A DNA stretch of 64,000 nucleotides. Source: Zhongshania sp. R06B22 (GTDB lineage: Bacteria > Pseudomonadota > Gammaproteobacteria > Pseudomonadales > Spongiibacteraceae). Each line of letters opens with the position of its first letter. Position 1 is the stretch's first letter. Position numbers and translations under genes: made by a program. Under the pieces are notes generated by a model. That model saw only the letters and a list, made by a program, of their open reading frames with translations, did no database searches and was not told where the DNA came from. The stretch lies in contig NZ_JBFRYB010000001.1 in NCBI RefSeq assembly GCF_040892595.1, forward strand, positions 3,100,001 through 3,164,000, given 5' to 3'. This document shows, piece after piece, positions 39,196 to 48,039 of the stretch.

Positions 39196-41691
39196 TCAGT
39201 AGCGGTAGCGAACTTCCATCCCGAAGGTACGCGGAGCGCCATACTGCTCGGTAATCAAGCCCAAGCCCTGAAAGTTAACTCCGTAGGATGGGTAGTCATC
39301 CTTAGTTAGATTATTTACCCAAAGCGAGACCATTAAGTCTCCGGTATCAACCGGAATCGCGCTCAGGCTAAGCCGAGCGTTAACGACGGTCCTCGCATCC
39401 ATCGAGCTATTTGTATAAAGAAATGGCGTACCGTTAACCACCGAGGGTGATAAGCCAACCTGCTCCCAGGTATCCTGCCAACTTGAATCAACAAACAGGT
39501 TAAACTCACCAATCGCGGTGCGAGCGAAGGTATAGTCCAAACTCGCATTCACTTTGTTACTGGGTGAATTAGCGCGTTCGGCCTCGGCACTACCGTCAAT
39601 ACATTGGTTGTTCGCACAGGTATCGGGGAATTCCTCGAAGTCACCAGTGATATAGCTATACGCCAAGCTCACGATCATATCTTCCATCGGCACCACGGCC
39701 ATTTCTAGCTCACCACCCCAACGCTCGGCTCTGCCCGCATTTATCGTTGTAGAGGTTACCCCACCACCAGTACTTTCAAGAGAGCTTGTCTGCAAATCGT
39801 CATACTCATAGGCATACAAGCCAGCGTTCACCCGTAGACGGTTATTCCACCAATCAGATTTAATCCCTACTTCTAGCTGATCGATAGTTTCCTCATCAAA
39901 ACTATTATTAAAGACCTCACCATTAAAGCCACCGGACCGATAACCTGTTGCATAGCGAATAAAACTATTCACATCTTCAGTAATGTCATAGGCAACAGTG
40001 ACGTTATAACTAAAGTTATAGAAATTATCATCGCGAGATAAAGCCCGAGCCGGTGACACACCAAAAGGCGTAGAGACCACGCCAAAGTTGTAGGCGATAG
40101 TTTTTTCCTCTTCGGTGTATCGCAGCCCTACCGTCAAGGCCAAGCGATCTTCTAAACTGGCGAAGCGATATGTACTCTGACCGAAAACCGCCAAGGAATC
40201 CGTTTCTAGGGTGTATTTTTGGGCGTCGCGACCAGATAGCGGCTGGGCAAATGACGCGCGCCGATCAAAATTAGCTTCATCTTCAAACCAGTACAAGCCA
40301 AGTACATAGTCAAGCTGCTGGGTCGCACCCACAAACTGAAATTCTTGGGAAAACTGCTCATACTTGGACCGCGTATCTTGATTACTGTGACCCGCACCCA
40401 GCTGATCCACGGCATCCCAAAGGGCGTCTACTCCGGGGAAAGACGCGCCACCGCTGCCACCGTAGTATTGCAACAAGACACTGTGAAGACTGTCGTTGTA
40501 TGCGCCAATCCCGCTGGCATCTAAACTGCTATCGATATCTTCAAGATCACCGGCAACATAGGCCTCTGTCTCGCGCTGGGCGGTGATCGACCTCACGGTG
40601 ACATCGCCGAGCGCACCTAGCTCGCCTAGCTCCCATTCAGCAGTAATTGCATGCCCATCGACGTCACTTTGGGCGATCGGGGTAGTATCTACCAAACCAC
40701 CATCAGGGCGACCTTGGCCATTCGCCACTACCCGCTCATAGGCATCAATCGTTTTCTGAATAGAAGGCAGCCAACGGCCACTAATTCGAGGATCGGCGCC
40801 TGGTATCATCGATAATCCGGTTGCAGAAGGTTGAACGACATTGCGCAAGAAATCGAGGCGGTTACCGCCTAGGGTTGGACCCTCTGTAAACCCTACTACT
40901 TTCTGCAGGGTATTCACTTCATCCAGTTCGCTATGGTCGTAAACATAATCTACTGTCAGGCTCTCGACAGGCTGCCAGCGTAAAGCGACACGCCATGCCT
41001 GACGGTCTAAATTATCAAAATCTTCACCGCCAGAATAATTATCATAAAAGCCATCTCGATCTTTAGTCAAAAAGCTCACGGCTCCAGCCAACTTGCCCGC
41101 ACCTTCACCCGCTTGACCTAGCGAGCCAAAATCAATAGTGGTTTTAAGGGTTTGTAAACCGTAATTACCGATGCCCGCTGTTACATCCACAGCGAACTCG
41201 TCTAAGGGCTTTCTGGAAATAATATTCATTGCGCCTGCGGTCGCGTTGCGGCCGTACAAGGTGCCCTGAGGACCACGAAGTACTTCAATACGCTCTATCT
41301 GCGCTATGTCTAAGGCTGAGCCAAGCATCTTGCCGATGTATACACCATCGAGATACATACCCACAGCCGGATCAAGAGAGATATTCGCAGGGGAGCCGCC
41401 GGAGATACCGCGAATACTTAGGCTGGTTACGCCTCGCGAGCCCGGCGAAGCAAAGCCGCCCATACCCGGCATCGTCGCAAATACGTCATCGGAGTTGCTA
41501 ATGCCGCGTTTTTCGATGGCATCCCGGGTCAAAGCCGTCATGGCAATAGGGGTTTCTTGTAAGGATTCAACCCGTCGCTCAGCCGTGACTAACACTTCTT
41601 CAAGCACGGCTTGCGCCAAACCTGATTGAGCGCTGGCTGCGGCGCTTATTAAGACTAAGGCTTTAATCGTATTTTGACTTTTCATATACAT
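39196..41691 (-). CDS. TonB-dependent outer-membrane receptor (831 aa)
   Basis: Signal peptide (about residues 1-26, ALVLISAAASAQSGLAQA), then VLEEVLVTAERRVESLQ, the TonB box region. The plug holds RIEVLRGPQGTLYGRNATAGAMNIISRKP-type sequence around residues 130-160. The barrel has many aromatic girdle strands (SFIRYATGYRSGGFNGEVF) and ends GMEVRYRY with a terminal aromatic. Sequence style matches receptors for steroids, terpenes and aromatic compounds in marine Sphingomonad/Spongiibacter-like bacteria, rather than siderophore receptors. It sits between the AraC-regulated operon and the HsdA-like operon, so uptake of their substrate is plausible. Confidence 0.93.
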   Translation of the reverse strand: MYMKSQNTIKALVLISAAASAQSGLAQAVLEEVLVTAERRVESLQETPIAMTALTRDAIEKRGISNSDDVFATMPGMGGFASPGSRGVTSLSIRGISGGSPANISLDPAVGMYLDGVYIGKMLGSALDIAQIERIEVLRGPQGTLYGRNATAGAMNIISRKPLDEFAVDVTAGIGNYGLQTLKTTIDFGSLGQAGEGAGKLAGAVSFLTKDRDGFYDNYSGGEDFDNLDRQAWRVALRWQPVESLTVDYVYDHSELDEVNTLQKVVGFTEGPTLGGNRLDFLRNVVQPSATGLSMIPGADPRISGRWLPSIQKTIDAYERVVANGQGRPDGGLVDTTPIAQSDVDGHAITAEWELGELGALGDVTVRSITAQRETEAYVAGDLEDIDSSLDASGIGAYNDSLHSVLLQYYGGSGGASFPGVDALWDAVDQLGAGHSNQDTRSKYEQFSQEFQFVGATQQLDYVLGLYWFEDEANFDRRASFAQPLSGRDAQKYTLETDSLAVFGQSTYRFASLEDRLALTVGLRYTEEEKTIAYNFGVVSTPFGVSPARALSRDDNFYNFSYNVTVAYDITEDVNSFIRYATGYRSGGFNGEVFNNSFDEETIDQLEVGIKSDWWNNRLRVNAGLYAYEYDDLQTSSLESTGGGVTSTTINAGRAERWGGELEMAVVPMEDMIVSLAYSYITGDFEEFPDTCANNQCIDGSAEAERANSPSNKVNASLDYTFARTAIGEFNLFVDSSWQDTWEQVGLSPSVVNGTPFLYTNSSMDARTVVNARLSLSAIPVDTGDLMVSLWVNNLTKDDYPSYGVNFQGLGLITEQYGAPRTFGMEVRYRY

Positions 41692-42074
41692 TTTTCCGTC
41701 GTTATAATTGTTTTTAACGGCACACCCAGACTAACGTTGCGCTTTAGCGCTTATCTTTTATGCTTACAGCATAGTCCAGTTTTTCAAGGAACACAGAACA
41801 AAACAAACCAATTATATAGTCGAAACCGGTCACTCCAATTCAGCCTGATCTCGAACATAGGTCAGCATGGTAGGGACCCGTTCCCGGCCATCACGGCCGC
41901 GGTCATCGGCAGAAATGGCAAGACCATCTACACCGCCGTTCGCGCACAATGGGCGACCGGTTTTAATTTGTATTAACCACAATGCGATTTTTTGTATTCC
42001 AAATACCAAAGTCTGCCGCTAGCAAGCCAATATCGCCGTCGTGCTCGTTTGCTCAGAGCCTCTCAATACCACTA
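41692..42074. other. Gene-free stretch upstream of the receptor
   Basis: Receptor promoter region. On the minus strand a short frame (about 41835-41985, GGVDGLAISADDRGRDGRERV then an early stop) looks like a decayed coding remnant I cannot identify. Confidence 0.3.
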
Positions 42075-42281
42075 TTAATGAGTGCCCTGCCATAGTTTGA
42101 CGATACCGACCTCCTGCTGAATATTGGCAATCAATTCCTTGCTTTTAGCCCAAGCGGGAAGACACTTATCAAGAACTCACTGCGGCAAGAGACGCTCTCC
42201 AAGCTCGCAAGCCTCGACAATCACATGCCATCCGCGGGCGAAGGTATGCGGTGCAAGGCTGTATTCACTAGATTTTGCCAT
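42075..42281 (-). pseudogene. Rieske oxygenase remnant with internal deletion
   Basis: ATG at 42281, 10 bp after the HsdA-like gene, opens EYSLAPHTFARGWHVIVEACELGE, which matches the first ~30 residues before a Rieske domain. It hits TGA (42177-42179), then continues in the same frame for 33 codons (LPAWAKSKELIANIQQEVG, then IVKLWQGTH, then TAA), reading like an oxygenase C-terminus. The Fe-S and Fe-binding middle is absent. It appears to be a once complete oxygenase gene of this operon reduced by internal deletion. Confidence 0.5.
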
Positions 42282-42290
42282 TGTTAAAAC

Positions 42291-43052
42291 CTATATCGCA
42301 TCGGGACGGAACATGGCGTCGTGACCGCCGTCTACATACAATATTGATCCACTCACAAAGCCCGCTTCCGAGCTGAGCAGAAAGCCGATCGCATTGGCAA
42401 TATCTCTAACATCACCGGCCCGCCCTAATGGAATGGAGGCCAAAAAATCTCGGATAGCCCCGCCATACTTGGGATCATTCTCGGTGGCAATGGTCATGGC
42501 TGTGCGGGTGTAGCCCGGCGCAACCGCATTTATGCGCACACCGCCGCGAGCATAATCAGGCGCATGATGTCGCAACCATTTTGATATGGCTTGCTTTGAA
42601 CCGCTGTAAGCGGCGTGGCCAGAGATCGTCGTCAGCGATTTGGCCAGCGCCTCACGATCATCACTAAGTAGGGCGGCAACATACTCTGGATCGGTCTCTT
42701 GCGGCGCCGAATTTGAGGATGTAAGGACCGCCGCGCCACGGCGCGTCGCCAAGGCGGCCTTCAAACCTTGAAGTAAGCTTACCGAACCATAAAAATTAAC
42801 TTCAGGAATCATGGCCGTATTTGGGTTTGCACCACCAATACCAGCGCAGCAAACCAGGCCGTCCAAACCTTGGCTGCTGTGCTTAAGACACTCTTGAAGC
42901 GCCGCCTGCCGTCCGGCTTCGGTAGCAAGGTCAGCAATAATGTCACCCTCCAGACGATCAAGACGAATCACTTTCTCACCGTCATCTTCCAGGCGTTGGC
43001 TTATTGCCGCGCCTATACCCGAGGCTGCACCGCTTACAATATATAGTCCCAC
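42291..43052 (-). CDS. 3-alpha-hydroxysteroid dehydrogenase/carbonyl reductase-like SDR
   Basis: About 253 aa from a GTG at 43052, chosen because AGGGAGA lies 6 nt before it; the frame is open to 43079. It has the features that distinguish Comamonas HsdA from ordinary SDRs: SGAASGIGAAI cofactor loop, the short strand-2 region IIADLATEAGR, LDGLVCCAGIGG, a long insertion before YSGSKQAI, and the ending VDGGHDAMFRP (HsdA: VDGGIDAVMRP). HsdA interconverts 3-alpha-hydroxy and 3-keto steroids with NAD(P). It is downstream of a second SDR and followed by a decayed Rieske gene. The activity is a strong family-based guess. Confidence 0.88.
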   Translation of the reverse strand: MGLYIVSGAASGIGAAISQRLEDDGEKVIRLDRLEGDIIADLATEAGRQAALQECLKHSSQGLDGLVCCAGIGGANPNTAMIPEVNFYGSVSLLQGLKAALATRRGAAVLTSSNSAPQETDPEYVAALLSDDREALAKSLTTISGHAAYSGSKQAISKWLRHHAPDYARGGVRINAVAPGYTRTAMTIATENDPKYGGAIRDFLASIPLGRAGDVRDIANAIGFLLSSEAGFVSGSILYVDGGHDAMFRPDAI

Positions 43053-43082
43053 TTCAATTCTCCCTCGCTGACTTCGCAATCA

Positions 43083-43844
43083 CTAAGACACCCGTGCCTG
43101 GCCGCCATCAAGCGCAATGGTTTGGCCGTTGACGTATCGACTTTGCTCACTACACAACATACTCACAAAGTCGCCAATATCTTGTTTACACTCGCCAATA
43201 CGGCGCTGCGGAATCGAGGCTATAAATTCTGCCGCCTCATCCGGCCGATTTTCCGTCCACCACTTCAAGCCAGGAGACATTGCGTGAGGCATAATGACAT
43301 TGCAGCGAATACCTTCCGGCCCCCATTCACAGGCGGCCGCGCGGCTGATGGATCTGATCGCTTCTTTCACCGCCGCGTAAGCGCCATAACCAGACATATC
43401 CCAACGCATGCCCGCTGAAGACGCCAGATTGATTATCACGCCGTCGCCAATTAAATGCGGATAACAGAGTTTCATTAAGCGCAAACTTGCCATTGGCCCC
43501 GACTGCCAGCCCGCCTCAATTTTGGTTTCATCTACCTCGAGCAAGGTTCCCAAGGGCACCTCTTGGGCGTTATTTACCAAAATTTGAATACCCCCGGTCT
43601 CAGCCACAACGCGTTCAACAGCGGCGACAAGATCCTGGGGATTCTTAACATCAACCCTTATGGCGAGTGACTTACCGCCAGCCTGTTTGATAATTTCTAA
43701 TGTGGCTTTAAGCTTATCTAAACTGCGGCCTAACAACGCCACCGTGGCGCCACGCTCGGCCAGAGATATGGCAATACCCTGGCCGACGCCCTGTCCCGCT
43801 CCGGTGACTATTGCTGTTTTATTTTTCAAGAACTGATCAAGCAT
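43083..43844 (-). CDS. Short-chain dehydrogenase
   Basis: 253 aa from ATG 43844, chosen since AAGGGAAG precedes it; the open frame to 43913 is not SDR-like. TGAGQGVGQGIAISLAERG forms the cofactor loop, NNAQ replaces NNAG, and NLASSAGM with YAAVKEAI holds the catalytic residues. The C-terminus SRYVNGQTIALDGG is typical. The gene lies 30 bp upstream of the HsdA-like gene on the same strand, so they form an operon. The substrate is presumably shared, for example another hydroxyl on a cyclic lipid. Confidence 0.9.
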   Translation of the reverse strand: MLDQFLKNKTAIVTGAGQGVGQGIAISLAERGATVALLGRSLDKLKATLEIIKQAGGKSLAIRVDVKNPQDLVAAVERVVAETGGIQILVNNAQEVPLGTLLEVDETKIEAGWQSGPMASLRLMKLCYPHLIGDGVIINLASSAGMRWDMSGYGAYAAVKEAIRSISRAAACEWGPEGIRCNVIMPHAMSPGLKWWTENRPDEAAEFIASIPQRRIGECKQDIGDFVSMLCSEQSRYVNGQTIALDGGQARVS

Positions 43845-44085
43845 CACAAGCTTCCCTTTTTTTATGACATCGATACTAGCGGCCTTGCCAACGCAGCAAG
43901 ACCACAAAAACATCTAATTTTATGTACATTTTTCTTCAAACTAAGGGCGCGAACTAAATAGACGGTGAAACTGGATGTAAATGTCCTGAGTAAAAAATTC
44001 AGGCCGAAATATGCTTGTACCGCGACCACAAACTGCCAGCGGCGCCTATAGCACCCTGAATCAGTAAATATAAAAGGAAGGCATA

Positions 44086-44952
44086 ATGAAATTTAGTTTT
44101 AGCCCCAGCATGTGCTCAACGGAGCAGTATTTACCCCTTACACTGGCTGCAGAAGAGGCCGGGTTCAGCAGTATTTCGTTTCCAGACAGCCTCTGTTATC
44201 CAGAGCACTCATCCAGTGAGTACCCCTATAACGGCGATGGCTCCAGAGAGTTTTTAAAGGACCTACCCTTTGTTGAACCCATGGTCGCGATTCCTTTTTT
44301 AGCAGCTCACACCAGTCGTATTCGCTTTAATACCGGTATTTACAAACTCGCTGTGCGCCAGCCAGTGGTGGTGGCCAAGCAAATATCCACCCTCGCTATA
44401 CTCAGCAATAATCGCTTCGATTTTGGTGTTGGTCTAAGCCCCTGGCCCGAAGATTTTGAAGCATGCCACGTACCTTGGGAAAAACGCGGACAACGCTTTG
44501 ACGATCAAATACACATTCTTCGAGGATTACTAAGCGGCGAATTCTTTGCTTATGAAGGCGACCAGCTGAGCATTAATAGTATCAAGCTGTGCCCTGTGCC
44601 CAGCGCGCCGATCCCCATTATTGTTGGCGGTCACTCTGACGCGGCATTGCGTCGCGCAGCCAAATTGGGGGACGGTTGGATAGGCGCTGGCGCCAGCGCT
44701 GAGGAATACGCGGTGCTCTTGGGCAAGCTTCAGGAATTTCGCAAGCAGTTTGAGCGCGACCACCTGCCGTTTGCAATACATGTGAGTTCAGCAGACGCCT
44801 ATCACCAATCCGGTCAAGACGCCCTTGCCGCCCTAAACGTCGACGAATGCCATATCGGCTTTCGCAACCCCTATGACGGCAAGCCGGACACAGAAACCGT
44901 GGAAGTTAAAATTGAGCAATTACAGGGTTTCGCGAAGAAATTTATCCGCTAA
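44086..44952 (+). CDS. LLM-class flavin/F420-dependent oxidoreductase
   Basis: 288 aa, luciferase-like monooxygenase fold. LTLAAEEAGFSSISFPDS at the start, IRFNTGIYKLAVRQPVVVAKQ and FGVGLSPWPEDFEACHVPWEKRG in the middle, and PIPIIVGGHSDAALRRAAKLGDGWIG are family landmarks. This subgroup resembles F420-dependent members, but FMN use is equally possible in gammaproteobacteria. Single gene, divergent from the SDR operon, preceded by AAGGAAGG. The substrate is unknown; it could be a hydroxylated or keto lipid given the neighbours. Confidence 0.88.
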   Translation: MKFSFSPSMCSTEQYLPLTLAAEEAGFSSISFPDSLCYPEHSSSEYPYNGDGSREFLKDLPFVEPMVAIPFLAAHTSRIRFNTGIYKLAVRQPVVVAKQISTLAILSNNRFDFGVGLSPWPEDFEACHVPWEKRGQRFDDQIHILRGLLSGEFFAYEGDQLSINSIKLCPVPSAPIPIIVGGHSDAALRRAAKLGDGWIGAGASAEEYAVLLGKLQEFRKQFERDHLPFAIHVSSADAYHQSGQDALAALNVDECHIGFRNPYDGKPDTETVEVKIEQLQGFAKKFIR

Positions 44953-44976
44953 ATTAAAATTCAGGGGGCTAGTCTT

Positions 44977-44996
44977 CCGCCGAGCAAAGTCGGCGG
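44977..44996 (+). terminator. Hairpin after LLM gene
   Basis: CCGCCGA-GCAAAG-TCGGCGG, 7-bp perfect stem, 25 bp after the stop and followed by a short CAGTTTAT. It may be a terminator between converging genes. Confidence 0.5.
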
Positions 44997-45077
44997 CAGT
45001 TTATCTGCGGTGGCGCAGAGCTCCCAAAAGCAGAGCGACATCATTTTACTTCGCTGGGATCTGCCGAATTTATAGTA

Positions 45078-46268
45078 TTATTTTTCGGCGACCAGCTTCA
45101 CTAAGCCTGATCGTGTTTTTAGCCAGTCGGCTGATTGCTGCCAAACCATCGAAGGTGCAGCGCTACCAATAATGACACCCATATGACCACCGGGCGCCAC
45201 TCTAAAACTTTTGTCTTTAGAGGCAACCACATCAATGATTTTTTCTGCCGCATCCACGGGCACCAAATAGTCTGATTCACCAGCAAAAGCCAGCAAATTA
45301 GATTCAATGCTATCAAGCTCCGCTATTTTCTCACCTATCGGCATCTTACCTTTTGCCAATAGATTTTCTATCGCAGCCCCTTTAATCATGTCCTTCACTA
45401 CGCCACCGGGGTAACGCCGCATATTATTTAGATAGTCAGAGGTGGTTGAATGGGATTTCACGAACTCTCTATCCCATAAACGCGTCACTAGATCCCAATA
45501 AGCCGTGACACTGCCAATCGGATCAGTGGCTTTAAAGGCTAAGGTAGTCGCCCAATCCGGCAGCGACAGCAGCGCTGGATCCAGGGTATTCAATCGCAAC
45601 TTTGAGTAGCTACCTAGCAATTGTGCCGGGCCATCCAAGGCTTGAGCCACCGACGCGACCGCGCCAAGCACGCCGCTACCTGTGCCTAAATCAATGGGGC
45701 TTGCAACGGTTACTATATTTCGTACATGGGGGTCTTTAGCCTGTCCTTGATATAGCAAACTCAATAGACCACCCATACACCAGCCCATCAGCGACACATC
45801 CTGGCTACCTGAGTGCTTTCTGATTTTGGATAAAGCCAGGCCCATCATATCGTAGGAATATTCAAGCAAACCTAAGTGGGCATGCTGAGGCCCCGGCTTG
45901 CCCCAATCGATTAGATATACTTTAAATCCTGCCGCTACCATATAGCGAACCAAGCTGCGTTCAGGCAATAAATCGAAGGTCTCGGTGGTGACTCCAAGCG
46001 GGGGTACCAGCACGAGGGGCACGGCATGTTTGCGCCGCCTAATTGGCATAACGGTGCCATCGCTCATTTTAATCTCAGTTTCACCAGGCAGCTCGTAATA
46101 GCGCACCGCCATTAAGTCACCGTCATGAACAAGTTCGAACCAGGTACGTCCTGATTGAATCAATGTGTCGCGATTAAACAACCAGTCAATGCCCGTGGAA
46201 GTTGATTCTGCTAACCGCTTATTCAACAACAAGACTCTTCGCAGTATCGCGCTACTTACTTTATTCAT
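45078..46268 (-). CDS. PHA-synthase-like alpha/beta hydrolase
   Basis: 396 aa. The nucleophile elbow LMGWCMGGLLSLLYQ has Cys instead of Ser, as in class III/IV polyhydroxyalkanoate synthases. The Asp (FAGESDYLVPVDAAEK) and His (GGHMGVIIGS) of the triad are present. LVLVPPLGVTTETFDLLP forms the oxyanion side. Its length is close to PhaC of classes III/IV. It could polymerise hydroxyacyl-CoA or act as a lipase-like esterase. Its start overlaps the end of the WS/DGAT gene by 4 bp, so they are coupled; the pair suggests a storage-lipid function. Confidence 0.85.
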   Translation of the reverse strand: MNKVSSAILRRVLLLNKRLAESTSTGIDWLFNRDTLIQSGRTWFELVHDGDLMAVRYYELPGETEIKMSDGTVMPIRRRKHAVPLVLVPPLGVTTETFDLLPERSLVRYMVAAGFKVYLIDWGKPGPQHAHLGLLEYSYDMMGLALSKIRKHSGSQDVSLMGWCMGGLLSLLYQGQAKDPHVRNIVTVASPIDLGTGSGVLGAVASVAQALDGPAQLLGSYSKLRLNTLDPALLSLPDWATTLAFKATDPIGSVTAYWDLVTRLWDREFVKSHSTTSDYLNNMRRYPGGVVKDMIKGAAIENLLAKGKMPIGEKIAELDSIESNLLAFAGESDYLVPVDAAEKIIDVVASKDKSFRVAPGGHMGVIIGSAAPSMVWQQSADWLKTRSGLVKLVAEK

Positions 46269-47668
46269 GACACAACCTCATCACCAAGCACCAACTCTTC
46301 TAATTCATTCAGCGCAGTGCCTAGATAGACTGCTATACGCTGCAAATGTGGCAGAGTGTCACGCGCACCCACCACACCAACGTTTAAGGTCCCCCCATAA
46401 TTCACACAATCAATACTGAGGGCACTGAACTGCATCAAATGATTCATCGGGTAAATTGTCTCTAAGCGCGCGCCTTTCAAAAATAAGGCAGAGTCGCAAC
46501 CATCGGTGCTAGAAATCGTCAGGTTAAAACCTTTTGGTACAAACCGACCAACACCCATCAACTGCTTGGAAAACATATTTATCGATTGCACAATGTTATA
46601 GCCGTCCGAAAGCGGAGTAGGTAGGGTCCTAGCCACTTGTCGCGCCTTGTTCAAAGACGCCTTTATCACTTCAAGTCGTGAAAGTGGATCGCCAACATCC
46701 GTTGCCAATGGCAGCCGGAGCAGCTTTAACACTCTGACTGACTCAGTATCACCTAGGGCAGATACTGACACTGGCGCCATGGCAATCAGAGACTCGTCCG
46801 GCAGTGAATTATATTCTTTAAAAAACCGTCGCAAGGCTGTACCGCAGAGGTAGATGAGTACCTGCTTCCTATCACTTTGGGTAGCATCTGCCAGAGTTTG
46901 AATGCGAGCGAGTTCAATATGAAAGGTCGAAAATCGGCGCTGACCGTTGATCTTTCTATTTAGGGTTGAGCGAGGTGCATTTCTTGAAAACTGCGCACTG
47001 AGGGCCGGCAGCTGAAAAGCTGATTTTTTTAAGGCTTCAAATGTATAGGGTTTCATTACGCTTTTGAACTGATCAATACCATTGTTAGCGCCGCTGGTAT
47101 CGATACCGTGTTCTGCAAGATTGTCATCGCTAGCCTCATCTTCCTCACCCTGTTTATTGGGTAGCGGCAGTGTCCAGATGGGTCTTACATCTCGCTGCCT
47201 AGCCGTCGTTGACAGGCTGGCCATAAACGTTTCAAGGAGATTTACGTCACCTATGAGCGCATGATGAACCTTTAAATAAAAGGCATAGCGACGACCCGCT
47301 ATGCCCTCAATTAAATGCAGCTCCCACAGCGGACCATCCCTAACGATAGGATTACTGTGCAACCTAGATACCAATATGCCCAGCTCTTTCTCACCACCGG
47401 GCTGAGGCAATGCCGAGTGACGGAAATGATGATCTAAACTAAAATGATCATCCTTAAGCAAGCGCGAGCCAAGAATACCTTCGCCAGAAAAACTAAGCCG
47501 CTGATTCCACGGCGCGACAGCTTCACCGCCCTCGCGCATAGACGTCGCTAGATCGCTCAGATAGTCTTTATCAGCTTTAGCGGGTATTTTAAAGGTCGCC
47601 AAGACGCCCAAATGCATTGGCGTATCACTGGTCTCCATCTTCAACCAAACGAGATTCTGCGGACTCAT
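46265..47668 (-). CDS. Wax ester synthase/diacylglycerol acyltransferase (WS/DGAT) family protein
   Basis: 467 aa. N-terminal motifs NLVWLKMETSDTPMHLGVLATF and PLWELHLIEGI fit WS/DGAT. The catalytic motif normally reads HHxxxDG; here it is HHALIGD-VNLLETF, with the Asp-Gly order exchanged to Gly-Asp. The second (catalytic) His is kept. C-terminal LTISSTDGCDSALFLKGARLETIYPM corresponds to the NVPGP/SS-type signature of the acceptor side, also changed. It would make wax esters or triacylglycerol from acyl-CoA, but the altered motif makes activity uncertain. It is the first gene of a two-gene operon with the PhaC-like gene. Confidence 0.88.
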   Translation of the reverse strand: MSPQNLVWLKMETSDTPMHLGVLATFKIPAKADKDYLSDLATSMREGGEAVAPWNQRLSFSGEGILGSRLLKDDHFSLDHHFRHSALPQPGGEKELGILVSRLHSNPIVRDGPLWELHLIEGIAGRRYAFYLKVHHALIGDVNLLETFMASLSTTARQRDVRPIWTLPLPNKQGEEDEASDDNLAEHGIDTSGANNGIDQFKSVMKPYTFEALKKSAFQLPALSAQFSRNAPRSTLNRKINGQRRFSTFHIELARIQTLADATQSDRKQVLIYLCGTALRRFFKEYNSLPDESLIAMAPVSVSALGDTESVRVLKLLRLPLATDVGDPLSRLEVIKASLNKARQVARTLPTPLSDGYNIVQSINMFSKQLMGVGRFVPKGFNLTISSTDGCDSALFLKGARLETIYPMNHLMQFSALSIDCVNYGGTLNVGVVGARDTLPHLQRIAVYLGTALNELEELVLGDEVVS

Positions 47669-48039
47669 ATCACTAAGTTTCCTGGGTTTATTCGCATATT
47701 CGAAGGAAGAATAACAAGCTTTGATTGAATCTTACAGTTGACTAAGTACCTAAATATTAAAGATTAATGCTTTAGGACGGCAAACCGTTCCCGGCAAAAT
47801 CAAGACCGTGCAGCTCTTAGCAAGTCAGCCATCTATCTAGCCTGAACCCACAACCATTCCATGCAAAGTGCATCCCCCCAATAAGCGGCTAGTCCGTGGG
47901 TTTACAGGCCAGACGGCAGTTGGGTTCATAGATAATATAATTGGCACAATACCTCACTGGCGATAATGAACGCACTGCAAGCCAAGACCTTAAGCTATAC
48001 TGCGCGCCACTCACTTTACGACAATATATTCGGGCCACT

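Noticed and set aside
41674..41976. 100-codon plus-strand frame
   Set aside because: Overlaps the start and promoter of the TonB receptor; composition does not look like protein.
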